Origin: Quillaja saponaria
Lineage: Eukaryota; Streptophyta; Magnoliopsida; Fabales; Quillajaceae
NCBI GenBank assembly: GCA_029379385.1
Contig: CM055617.1
Location: forward strand, 12,929,532-12,993,531
Direction: 5' to 3'
Length of the DNA stretch: 64,000 nt
Positions 43,623 through 55,211 of this stretch are shown in pieces. The notes under the pieces were generated by a model. It was not told the origin of the DNA. It saw only the letters and a program-made list of their open reading frames with translations, and did no database searches. The position numbers were made by a program, and so were the translations under genes. The stretch's first letter is position 1. Each line of letters begins with the position of its first letter.

Positions 43623-44484
43623 TAGGCCTAGAAATGAGCTGAGTAGAAAAGAGTATTTGGATACTCGAGCTTGGTTCGAATAAAAAATCGAATTCGAATT
43701 CAAGCTCGAGCTTGAAAACGAGCCTCATTTCAAACTCGAGTACTTGAGTTCGGCTCGACTACTCAGTAAGAATTGCAAAAAACCTGTAAATATTATTTAT
43801 ATATATATATATATATTAAATCACAAATTTTTTCCATCAAAATTTGAATTCATAGCAAATCACACATACCAAATTCATAATCCAAAACACAAATAAAAAT
43901 ATCTTAATCCTACCATTCGAACTCCAAAAAAAAAAAAAAAACTTGCTAAAATTCAGCAATTTTAGTACAAGAACTGGTAATGGGTGAGATGTGACTTGTG
44001 TGAGAAAGATGATAAGAATCAAGTGGGAATAAGAGAAAAAATTTACAATGATAAAAGAATCTCTGAGATATAGGCTTTGAACTCCTTTTGTTGATAATAA
44101 ACTTAGTCTCATAGAGTGAAACTGAAAGAGGAGGTCAGGAGACTAAGGTGAGAAAAGATAATGAAAGAATTGAGAAGATTGTGGAAACTTTTAGGATTTA
44201 AAGTGGTCGAGCATTTTGTTTTAGTTTTTAAAAAATATATAATTATTTTAATATTTAATATCTTTATATATAAAATTAATTTTTTTAAAATTAATAAAAA
44301 TTAATCGAGCTACTTATTGAGCTTTCGAGTAGAGTACCTATATTTTGAAACTCGCTCGAATTGTTAAATGAGCTTAAAACTAAATTCGAATTCGGCTTGT
44401 TTTGATTTGAATAAAGTACGAACCGAGTATTTATCTAACTGAATCCGAATCGATCTTTGAACAACTCTATTCTTTTCCAACCTT
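43623..44484. mobile_element. hAT-like non-autonomous element, copy 1 (~860 bp)
   Basis: The left end is TAGGCCTAGAAATGAG. The right end inverted is TAAGGTTGGAAAAGAATAG, imperfect terminal inverted repeats. Subterminal regions are full of CTCGAG/GCTCGA motifs (ACTCGAGCTTGG, AAGCTCGAGCTTG, ACTCGCTCGAATTG). The insertion splits cluster repeat A-B and is flanked by AATAAAGTG and AATAAAGAG, about 8 bp as for hAT elements. No transposase. Confidence 0.6.
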
Positions 44485-44888
44485 AATAAAGAGTGTAAGC
44501 ATTTTGGAAATCAGCTTTTGCTTTTGCAGAGTGAGGGAGAGAGAGTTCAATTTATTAAAAATGGAGTGTTCTATATGTGTGTGTGTCTTCTTTTTTTACC
44601 AAAATAAGTGTGTTTAATTGGTACTGAAACTACAACGAGCCCAAATAGGAAGGGTATGCTATAGATAAGAATTTGGGATATAGATGGTTAGCAAGGGTTG
44701 TGTCATTGCTTTCGAAATCATGGATTGTTTAAGTAGTAACACACATTTTCTTCAATTCACAGACAAAGAGTTCAATTTATTAAATTGTGTTACATGCTTT
44801 TTTTTTTTTTGGCTAGAATTGAGAGTTCTATGTTAATAGTATAAGAAAAAAAGGAAACCAGAAAGTCTAGTACAATTACCTGCACAGA
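44485..44888. repeat. Cluster repeat B (duplicated segment, copy 1)
   Basis: Continuation of B after the hAT insertion, GAGTGTAAGCATTTTGG through GTCTAGTACAATTACCTGCA. Confidence 0.6.
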
Positions 44889-45100
44889 AAATGATGGCAA
44901 TGGATGAAGCTTGTGGAGTTGCAGATCATGTAATGATTTTGTGAGCAACACAAATAACCCAAATGTGAGCAATCCTTGGCCAAATTTCCACTTTCTTTGT
45001 ATGAATAATTTCATCAAGCAAAGGACATTCTTTTATGATAAGTTTGATTAAAGAAGCAGGCAATGTTTCTTTCATCAATGACTCCAATCTAGAGAGCTAA
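44889..45100 (-). pseudogene. CNL LRR-tail relic (copy at 45.0 kb)
   Basis: Minus-strand sequence corresponds to ETLPASLIKLIIKECPLLDE, then KKVEIWPRIAHIWVI in shifted frames. It is the conserved CNL C-terminus, frameshifted, joined at about 45110 to a 2OGD piece on the opposite strand. Confidence 0.6.
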
Positions 45101-45129
45101 GGTTTTGAATCCACTTGTCTAATTCTTTC

Positions 45130-45450
45130 CGTCTATTATATCTTTTGATGAATTGTAAATTTGGATCCCTCGTGCCATCAAGATCCCTGACTGTTTGGGA
45201 AAGACCCTTAAAGTAACTGGACAGTGACGATAGGAATGAGTCGTTTATAGAAGGGTTTCAGACAATGAGGATGAATTACTATCCTCCATGCATTTCCCCA
45301 ACCTGCAGAGCTTGTCATAGGCCTCACTCCTCACTCTGATGCTGTTGTACTGACCATCCTCCTCCACTCCATGAATGTCAATTATGGAATATGGTTCCTG
45401 TTAAACCTGGTCCTAAGGCTTTCATTTTCAACATCTGTGACATCCAAAAC
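45130..45450 (+). pseudogene. 2OGD catalytic-region relic 5
   Basis: Plus-strand pieces: EGFQTMRMNYYPPC (45250-45290), an intact-looking iron motif in GLTPHSDAVVLTILLHSMN (frameshifted, about 45320-45375), and FIFNICDI (45420-45440). This is the start of the 2OG-Fe(II) dioxygenase core; the second histidine and the 2OG-binding arginine are not present. Same junction and arrangement as 63650-63920. Confidence 0.65.
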
Positions 45451-45819
45451 AGCTCTCCATTCCTTTAAATTACTAAACTTTTGAATCTGATGTCAATTAT
45501 CACACAGAAGATAAAGTAAATTGCCTAGTAACACAACAGACAAATTGTTCCCTATTCAAAGCAATGTAATGGAATAATGGAAGAAAAGAAAAGGCAAATT
45601 CAAAACTCTACATAATTCAAGGGGATAATAACCTTGGGGTTTAATGAACAGGACATGCCTCAATGGGAAAACGAAATTACAAGAAAGTTGCAATGGTCCA
45701 TACTTAAATCAGAAAGCACACTACAAAACTAAACTGCTACACCAAATTAATGATCAGTCACAAAGTATAAGATGTAATATCAAATATACACATATTTGGT
45801 TACCTATGTATGTTACAAG

Positions 45820-46205
45820 AATAAAGCTTTCCACAGGATGGTTGAACTCTGCCTATACAATCCAAGGATGCATTATACAACCATTTCTTTTCTTCCTCTT
45901 CAGCCACTCTATATCTTGCTTGCTGCATCTTAATCATTGAAAGATATGTTGGTACAAATAAATTAAAGGAAAAACTACAAAGTACCCAACTAGGAGGGGC
46001 ATTTTACAGGCAAGAAGTTGGGATATAGATAGTCAGTAAGTGGAGTGTCATTGCTTTTGAAGTCACGGATTCTTTTAAGTAGTAACAAATAATTCCCTCA
46101 CCATTTTGTGTGAAAGAGATCTAACCAAAGAGGGTAAACATTTTGGAAATTAGAGAGTTCAATTTTTAGTACTAGAAGGTACTGAAAATTGCGAATCTAG
46201 TACAA
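45820..46205. repeat. Cluster repeats A and B (copy at 46 kb)
   Basis: AAGCTTTCCACAGGATGGTT, CTTGCTTGCTGCATCTTAAT, GGCAAGAAGTTGGGATATAG, and B's CTAGTACAATTAGC edge. Confidence 0.6.
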
Positions 46206-46224
46206 TTAGCAGAAAAGAAATTGA

Positions 46225-46681
46225 TGATTATGAAAGAAACTTGTGGAGTTGAAGCTCATATAATGATTTGGTCAGCAATGCAAATAGTCGGAATGTGAGC
46301 AATCTTTGGCCAAATTTACATTTTCTTCATATGGATACCTTGTTGGAGCAAATGTCATTCTTTAATGGTGAATTTGATTAAAGAAGCAGGCCATGTTTCT
46401 TCTGTCAATGACTCCAACCTATGGCAATTTGCAATATCTAATTGAAAATAAGGGGAGAAGAAGTTGTTCCGTACCTCTTTTGTAGCAGTTCTAGACTTCT
46501 TTTGACATTGAGAACTGGCTTAACTGCAAGCAGACTTGTCTTCAACCTTCCGATCAATTTCTGATCAAGCTTCTTCCCCTTGAAGAAGTTGACAACCTCA
46601 GCCCTCAGGTTTGGCCATCCTATCAAACAAGACAGCAAGGAAAGAAGAGAGAACAGCTCCTCCAACAACTTCTGCAGCCAT
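46225..46681 (-). pseudogene. Second CNL gene reduced to its coiled coil fused to its LRR tail
   Basis: Start ATG at 46681 (MAAEVVGGAVLSSFLAVLF in that frame). One frameshift later EVVNFFKGKKLDQKLIGRLK and TSLLAVKPVLN follow: the CNL coiled-coil start, clearly paralogous to the main gene at 35034. At about 46440 the sequence passes directly into the C-terminal LRR tail: TEETWPASLIKFTIKE, then HLLQQGIHMKKM, IWPKIAHIPTICIAD. The whole NB-ARC and almost all LRRs, about 3.3 kb by comparison with the main gene, are gone. Stops and shifts make it untranslatable as one protein. Confidence 0.8.
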
Positions 46682-46764
46682 GGTCTCTTTTGAGTACGAG
46701 AGTTAATTTGTGGAATGTCTACAGTACCAAGAAACTCCGCCGAATTTACAATGTAAATTTCCAT

Positions 46765-48185
46765 CCATAAAAAGGTAAATTATTGGAATGACCGAAATAC
46801 CCTTTTATCAAGGAGAGTCTCTTTCCCAATTGCCATTTCTGATTTCTCCGTCCTCTGTCATTTCCCATAAACAGACGAAAAAATGACATGAAACTCAAAT
46901 CTACTACTTCAAAGCTTTCAAACGTAAGAATGAGAAATATATACTTGATTATTCAAGAGATGCAGATTATTCAGAAGAATGAGCTATTGAACATGTTCAT
47001 CGGAAATTGTAAAGGACCACAACATTGTTTTTTTTAAAAATACAAATAAAAACAAAAAAAAAAATTCTAAATAGGAAGATAGAGTTTGAATTGAAACGTA
47101 ACTCTCAGTTTTACTAAGAATTTATATACAGAGCAAGAAAATAAGAAATGACACCATTCAAACGGGCTGAGATAAACTCCATGGAATCACCCACTTTTAC
47201 CAGTCTCTTCCGGTCTTATTTATTTTTCGTTTCTCCACTTTTTTCAAACAAAATGAGAAAAAGTTTTAATTTTTTTTATTTCGTTTTTACTCTCTTCACT
47301 TTCTTGTCTTCTCAAATAAGAAAAGATAATGTTTATTTTTTCCATACAAAAATTTACAAAATTAATATTAATAAAAAGTATAATTCCTCAATCGATACAT
47401 CTATACTTTTATACAATACTAAAAATTTAAACATCTTAAGATGTTAGCAGCCTGTAACTATCATTTTAAACACATTATGTCATATAATTGCCCTCATATG
47501 AACTTATCTCTTCTTAAATTCTTGAATACTGAGACCTTTTTAGTAAATTTAAAACTAATTTCAAAATTAAAAATTAATATCAAATTACACTATCTCTCTT
47601 GAAATTTGGTAAAATGACAGTAAAATCCAAAATTTGGAAAAGTCAACACCGTCATCTCTTGGATGGACAAAACTCCAACCATCTTATACAATAATTAGAG
47701 AAAAAAAAAAAAAACTAAAAAGTCCTACATGTATATTCAAACTAACAAAAAGTTATATTTTTAGTTTTCAAGTTCAAATTAAATACTATTTTTTTTCTTA
47801 TATTACATTCTACTTTTAGATTATTTTAATAACAATATATTAAATTGATCTTATTTTTGTTACTACATTATCTCTAATAGATAAACATTTAGCACAAAGT
47901 AAATTAATTTTTGTAGTCTAAAGACAAAAATATAACTTACAAGTTTTACCAAAAACAAATAAATCATGTCATAATCTCATGAGACAAAAAAAAAATCATC
48001 ATTTTTGTATTTCTCTCTAAATAAATGCGAGGCTTTAAATTAAAACATCTCTTTACCACTTAAACCTTGTATCGAAACTTTTTTTTATAAAAATTATTAG
48101 GTGCAAAGTATTTAGTTAATTAAAAATAAATAAAAAATTCAAGAAATCAGTTAATATATAAATTTATAATATACTAATTAATACA
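46765..48185. other. Spacer, no recognised gene (dispersed repeat at 47225-47400)
   Basis: AT-rich. The part at 47225-47400 repeats 5920-6120 in diverged form (TTTCAAACAAAATGAGA, TTTTTCCATACAA). No coding supported. Confidence 0.5.
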
Positions 48186-48189
48186 TATT

Positions 48190-50450
48190 ATGCGACACAA
48201 CCACAAGTCAAGCAGATCGTGGAAGGTGAATTGCTAGGTAATGGCGAGGCGAATTACTCTAGCCCAACCAGTCATGCAGGCCATTCCCGTCTATACTATG
48301 CAATCAACACCTATCCCAATTTCGTTTGTGATGATCTCATGAGATTAAGTTGCAAGTTTATCTGGGGTGAAACTGAAATTCAAAGGAAACTCCATACTAT
48401 CAGATGGGATGTTGTTGACTACTAGTAAGGAAAAGGGGGTCTTGTTCTCAAAGATCTCAGAGCTTTCAACCAAGTGTTCTTAATGAAAGTGGGTTGGGGG
48501 ATTCTAACAAACAATACTAGTCTTTGGAACTGATCCGTGCTAAATACCTCCATAATATTGATGATCTTCAACCTCATAGATCGAAAAAAAACTGATTCCA
48601 TGCTTTGGAAAGCTCTTTGCAATATTTTGGCCTGATCTTTTGCATGGGTTTCGATGGGTTGTTAACAGAGGAGCTTCAACTCGTTTTTGGGTGAATAGTT
48701 GGATTGCTGACAATGGCCTTTTACTTGATATAGGGTCGATGGTATGGGATCCCAATCTGAGAACTTGAGGGTGAAAGACTTTGTACAAGACAATGAGGAT
48801 TAGGATAGAATGAAGCTTGCTGCCACAGTCCCAGCAAACGTTTGTGAAATTGTTTTTGTGCTACTCCCTCCCAGTGAAGAGAAGGGGAAAGACAATATAG
48901 CATGGGGCTAGTCCTCTAATGAATTATTCTCGACTGGGTCGACCTATCAAACTCTCACAAACTACACTAATGAGGGAGAAGATAAGTTTTGTAAAGTCAT
49001 ATGGGATTGGGATGGTCCTTGTCGTATTCGTTTCTTCCTTTGGAAGCTAGCACATGAGAGGCTTATCACTAATGTTACTATGGTAAGCAGGTTGGTTCTA
49101 CGATGTGCGAAGAGGGTACCATGCATGCAGAAACCACACTTCACACCCTTAGCAATTTTTGTCGAGTTCAAGGTTGCTTGAACTCCCTAGGCATAAGCAG
49201 TCTCAATTCAAGTTTCTATAACAGTAATCATTGGAACTGGCTCTCTTGGAATCTGATGCCCAAGAATCATACCGAGAGCTCTTATAGCATTATTTTCTGT
49301 GTGACAGTTTGGATGTTATGGACGTGGAGGAACAAAGCACGTTTTGATTCTAACTTCAGTTAGCCAATGAATCTAGACATTTTAGTCTATGATTATATGT
49401 AGTAATTCAATTTGGCTTCCAAGGCTCTTCGATTGGCTAGCCCTAATGTTCAGACTATAGTTTCTGGTATTCATTGGTGTGCCCGTAATCTGAGGTGGAT
49501 GAAGAATAATGTGGACGGGGCTTCTCGTGGGAATCTGGGTATGGTAAGTGCTATCATTAGAAATTTTGAGGAAGATTGACAATTTGGGTTTGGTCCAAGA
49601 GTTGGTTGGTGTTGTTCTATTAGAGACGAGCTTTGGGCTTTGAAACTAAGAACCTGTTTGATACATGGTTTGACACATCGCATTGCAGATTGGAATGCTC
49701 CGATTGCAGAATGGGTGCGTTTGGGTTCCTCAATTCACAGATTAAGCCAAGTTGGTATTGGTCAACTTAGGAAAATCCAATTACATTGTGATATACAAAT
49801 AGACTCGTTTGTCCTTAAAATTTTATTATTACGTTTTTTACTCTTAAGCTCAAATTTTATTTTTAATAATAATTATTTATTTACTTAAGTTAATTCATGT
49901 AAACAAAAATATCTATATTTATATATTTTTCACTCAAATATATACATATATTTAAATAGTTTTAGATAATATCATTTATTTATTTAATTTTTTTTTTTGT
50001 ATTTAAAGTTTATTGTAAGGTCACATTTTTATTGAAATAAAAAAAATTATTAATAAATAATATAGAATAAAAAAATTAATAAATTTTTATTCTTAAAAAG
50101 TAATACTTTTTTGGTAAGTAAAAAATAATGTTTTACACAATATTTGGTCATGTATAAATTATATTGTAATTTAACACCCAAACTAACTTATAACATATAT
50201 ATACCAAACAAAAGTTAGACTTATCAGCCTTAATTATTCATTTGCATACCAAACACATATTTGACTTATGGTCAAACTAACTCTTGCAGTCTAACTTATA
50301 CAATTTGACTTTTATAATCTGTATACCAAGCTCCTACTGAGGTTCAAGTTTTAATTGAGGGGGACAAATTGGGTTCAGCCTGGAAGAGTAGAATAGCCAT
50401 TCAAGTCTTGTAGCTTTTCTTTGTTTCTTTCCCTTCTTATCAAATAAATA
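48190..50450 (+). mobile_element. LINE ORF2 3' fragment, interrupted by a Harbinger-like element
   Basis: Plus-strand frames read, in order, LYYAINTYPNFVCDDLMRL, SCKFIWGETEIQRKLHTIRW, KTDSMLWKALC, NRGASTRFWVNSWIADNG, RIRFFLWKLAHERL, VTVWMLWTWRNKARFD, then RNase H: RWMKNNVDGASRGNLGMVS and DELWALKL up to 49645, resuming at 50337 with TEVQVLIEGDKLG. This is the C-terminal RT/zf-RVT/RNase H part of an L1-type LINE, truncated at its 5' side. Many stops. It is a different copy from the minus-strand LINE at 9-17 kb. Confidence 0.8.
49649..50333. mobile_element. PIF/Harbinger (Tourist)-like element, 685 bp
   Basis: Ends are AGAACCTGTTTGATACA and, inverted, GAGCTTGGTATACAG, resembling Tourist-type termini. 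It is flanked by CTA on both sides (49646-49648 and 50334-50336), a 3-bp target duplication. RNase H reading frame of the LINE resumes exactly after it. No transposase. Confidence 0.55.
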
Positions 50451-51030
50451 AATATATAAATTAATAAAAACTTATAGTAATTGATAAAATGTTCCCATTC
50501 TCTTGTTTTTTTTTTTCCCTTCATATTTTTCAACTAGTAAGGATAAAAAATGAATTTTCAGGACTATATAAATATATTTAAAACGTTGCCATTTTTTTCT
50601 AATAATATAAGAAAGAATGTTACATTCCCATGGTTATGTCCCATTTCAAAGGTTGTTGCCTTTAGCTTTAATAGAATAATTGATATTTTTGGGTGGGCTT
50701 CTTTTTATATTTTTCTCCTGGATAACTTTTTCTATGTCTTTCTGCTATGATTATGTTAATTCTTTTTTCTTTCTCATTTTTTTGTGATCAAGAACTTCAT
50801 TAAAAGATATAAGAATGCGAAAGTTACAACCAATATTATGCAATAGGTTTTTCGCTGTACATTTGATTCCATCAAACTAAGGAAAATCATCTACGTGTTC
50901 TGTTTTCATATTTAACATAAGGTTGCCTAACTGCCACAAATAAAATCTTTAGGAACACAACCTATCAAATGTGATTAGTTTTTAGTTTACTTATTTATCT
51001 TTTTCATTAATTACTATTTAGCAATCAATC
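50451..51030. other. AT-rich spacer, no gene
   Basis: The plus-strand frame 50550-50750 is hydrophobic but of AT-run origin; nothing recognised. Confidence 0.5.
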
Positions 51031-54000
51031 TGTCACACCTTTCACGAAGACATGACTGGCCGGAGGATTAGAGACCAACCTCTGTAACCTTGATTCCAAG
51101 ACAAAGTGACGAGCAAGACTCTTAACCCATCTAAAGGATAAAAATAATTGTTATAAAACAAACATTTATTGTAAACCTTTTATTTGCTGAAATAGTTAAC
51201 GATTTACTGAAAGATATTAGCATGGATCCCTATCCATCAGGAACATGCCTCAAATACAAACCTATATGCTTGGTCTCATGCAACCATAATACCAATACAA
51301 CAAGGAGCTTTGCTCCAACCACATCCTAACCAAAGCAAAATAATTAGACTCCTATATCATACCAAAATTGACACCTCACAGTTCTAGTGTGACTGCAAAC
51401 TTTCATCATTAACTGCAAGTCTGGGATCCTGAAAACACAGAGCCGTATTCATTTGGCAAGTCGTAAGCTCGGCGATGCCATATACCGAACTCCTGTAACT
51501 ATAAAAAAAATATTCACGAGAAAGGGATGAGTCCTATGGACTCCGTGAGTGGAAAATCGTATCCAAATGGTACTAGCATCACACAACACAAATATGTAAC
51601 ACATAAATTAACATCATGTAATATTTTTCATAAAACATTTCACGTTACCTATATACATCGTACATTTCACAATTTCACAATTTATACGACATACATGATC
51701 ACAATTTACATCAGAGCAACACTATCACACAAAGCAATGAAAGGGCCAACGAGTGACCCAGCCCCGCACAATATTATCACCATTACCGGGTATTTACGTG
51801 CCCGCACAACAAATTTATTTCCGTACACAATCCATCCCACCTGGGGCTGAGCACTCAATTTAAAAAAAAAAAATTTATCAGAATCAGAATTTATCATAAT
51901 TTTAAATCAGGTATCCTAGGTGCACTTGAATTTTCAATTTCAGAAATGAAAATCATTTTTCAGAAAATGTTCACGAGTTGGCTCTTATCAAACACTAACA
52001 ATGTCAACCAAAGCAACCACTATCAAACAAACATAATTCAAATAACTTACTGAAATACTTTACTTGCTTACTTTCCATATATCATGCATATTCAAATAAA
52101 CATATAATCACACATACTAATCTAGCCCCTAAAGGTAGCAATTAACCACTCACCTGTTACCAATTCCATTCGTCACTCACACTTGCGTACATGCGTCTCA
52201 TCAAGTTCACATTAGAATCCGGAACTGAAATTCATAATTTCAAATACTACTTAGTTCATAAACATTATTGTTATACTCTTTTACTTACTAAACTTATATC
52301 TCAACTTCTATAGGTTTATTTATGAAAGTTTTCCTTTAAACTATTACATGTCAATTAATATGGATTAGACTTTAGGTGATAAGGTTAACAATGAAGAGAC
52401 CTTTTAAATATCTTGACAAAGCATATGACAGGAGAAATCATTAGAAAAGAATAGAAAGCATTTAGTGAGTTAAAAATGTTAAAGCTGTCCAAACTTGAGG
52501 TTTGGACCGGTGTCCACTTTAACGATCATATTTTTTTCCAGGAAACTCCGAATCCAATTTCGTAAAATTTATAAAATACTATACACATGTAGCTTTATAA
52601 TGGTGAATCATTTGTAACTTTTGGATTTGTATATCAATACAGTATATTGTTTGAAGTTGCTTCAAATTTTGTAACACACAGGATTTTTGACAATTTTGAC
52701 CTTACCGTAGTTAATTAAACATAACTCTCCCTAGTTAAAACGAAATATGATTCCGTTTATTGGATTTATTAATAGACAAGTATATCTATATTTATTTTTT
52801 ATAAAATTTTCTTAAAATCCATCTTAAATCCACTCAATTTCTTACATGAACCAAAAATTGGGCAGTACGAATCCTGCCTGACCTAGCCAGAAGTCTAACA
52901 GCTATAACTAACAGCATACTCGAAATAAGGCTATGAAATTTTTCAGACCATATGTCAAGACTATAAGCTACATTTTATCTTTTGAACTCTTAATTTAATT
53001 CTACCCCGAAGATACTCGAAATACTGAATTTATTTTACCCACGAAATCTGCCCCCTACATCCTTCAAAACCACTTTACTCTCCTTTTTTCTTACCATTAC
53101 TCACCAAAAGCTTCAATTTAGATGCCCACTAATTGGAAACCCATGGTCAGGTTGATAAAAACAGAAGAAAGATTAGCAAGCCTTCTAATTAATTCAAGCT
53201 TTTTATTTCCAATAATTAATTACAACTATTGTATGTATTTCTTGTTTTAACCTTTGTTTACATTACCAATTCTTACCAACACTCTAAGTATATGTTTAAT
53301 TAAAAAGATTCTTAACTGAGCTTATTTATTCAAGACTCACGGATTGAAGAGTTTTATGTATACTCTTATTGTTTGCCATGACCAGCTTAACCAAAAATCC
53401 CACCATTCCATTTCTTATTAACCAAGTAGGAATAAGGAAAACACAATAGAGTTGCTGCCCCAAAACAGGGACAGCAACCTTAAACAGAAATTTATACTTA
53501 CTTTGGCTATTAAACATTATGATTTGGAGCTGTTAAAACCATGCCTTTAACACAACGCCCCCACACCCATGAACTGTTTGGAAACGTGAATCCAGCTGCT
53601 GCCATAAAACCAGACAGCTTCATCCCTCTACATGGCCAAAACCAGAAGGTATCCTACTTGGTTGCAAGGGTTGGCAACAGCTAGAGATTTTTGGAGCTTG
53701 CATAGGCAATGAACACGGCAAGAAGTAGAGGCAAGTTAGGTGTTATGGAGGTGACTATTATGAAGGGGTACACGGCCACAGCAAGGGAAAGCAATAACAA
53801 GGAAGCTCGGTGAAAACAGAGCAAGAAAAGGAAGAGCAAGGCGGTGGAAGTGTAAAAATCTGGCTAAGAATTCTCTAGAGAAAGAAGGCGGCTAAATAGC
53901 TAAAAGAAAGGAGAGTAAAGTAAAAAAAAATCATAAGTAACTTTTAAGGTCAAAGCTATTACTAATTTATGGTGAAAAATTGCATCCAGGTGTATATTAA

Positions 54001-54292
54001 ATGGGTGTAAATATGTATATATATACATTCATTATTTCCATTCTAATTTCTTTAGTTTACACGTACAATTTACTTACAAAATTTATACAAGAATATAAAT
54101 AAATAAACAAAATTTTGAATCACTCAATAATGTGATAAATTTAATCTTTGCATTATGTATATATATGTATATAGATTCGCACGCATTAATCATAAATTTT
54201 TTACGCACAACCTTTCAACGCGTACAAAAAATATATCAGGTTATAATAGTACAAATATTCTAACACGTACATTCAATTATCGGGTTATAACA
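51031..54292. mobile_element. Alpha element copy 4 (TG...CA, 3.26 kb)
   Basis: It starts TGTCACACCTTTCACG and ends ATCGGGTTATAACA. Flanks are CAATC (51026-51030) and TAATC (54293-54297), 5 bp with one mismatch. It shares AAGGAGCTTTGCTCC (about 51301), ATGGACTCCGTGAGTGG, GTACTAGCATCAC, GACCCAGCCCCGC, CCGGGTATTTACG and GGGGCTGAGCACTCAAT with copies 1-3. No RT, integrase or gag readable. Confidence 0.7.
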
Positions 54293-54297
54293 TAATC

Positions 54298-55206
54298 ACT
54301 CCCTTCTCTCCTCCCATTACTATTTGGCATCATTGACATAGTTGTTGTGGTCGTTTATTACCCCATTTTGTGTCTTCTAATTTTTTTAAATTTGAGAGAA
54401 TGAATTTGAAAAAGATAAAGATAATTAAAAGCTTATTTTGGTAAAGTGACATTAGTAAACAAGTAAATAGAATTTCAGTAGGACTGTGAGTGAGATTGTA
54501 AGGAGAAAGAAAAAGTTATGGAGAGAAAGTAGTACCCACAAAGACAAAATTGGGATAAATTATTTTTTATACATCCAAAAATATTAAGAATAAAAATTCA
54601 AAATTGTCCTCTACTTAATTAAGAGGATTTTGACATGAGGGTAGAATAATGGTTTGAAATTATTTTTAATTTTCTGAATTTTATTTTATTTTTGTATGCA
54701 AAGGTTAATGCATTAGCAAGTTCATGCATTTCTTCACTTCTTGTCAAAAAGTTTACTTAATTTTCGTTTAAATTTTTTTTGAAAAATACTTCAAAAACAC
54801 AATGATAATTCATATTGTAAATTTAATATATTAGTTTGTGATGAGATGTACAGCTGGCTGAAGAACTTGATTCCTCAAAGAGAGTTTATTAGTAATATAA
54901 GAGGGAGAGTGCATAAGGCAAGTGAGAGAAATTGTTGAATTGTAAAGGATGTGAATAGTCAAAATCAATATAGAATTAAATGGGTTCTATCGTTAATTAA
55001 GAGAGATGAGAAACTTTGAATAAGGTTATTTATAGTATAATATAAACAATTACATTTATTAGTCTGTGGCCTAAACTTTTTTTAGTTGTGGCAATAAGGC
55101 CACCCTTCAAATATTGCAAGAAAAAACTATAATTATTGATTACTATAGAAGAAATTTATAATTTTTGTCCCAATTTCAATGTAGTGGCTTTTATTTTTTG
55201 ACTTGG
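54298..55206. other. AT-rich spacer, no gene
   Basis: No supported frame or repeat seen. Confidence 0.5.
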
Positions 55207-55211
55207 ATTAT

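Noticed and set aside
47148..47447. Plus-strand 99-codon frame
   Set aside because: AT-rich low-complexity frame overlapping a dispersed repeat; no motif.
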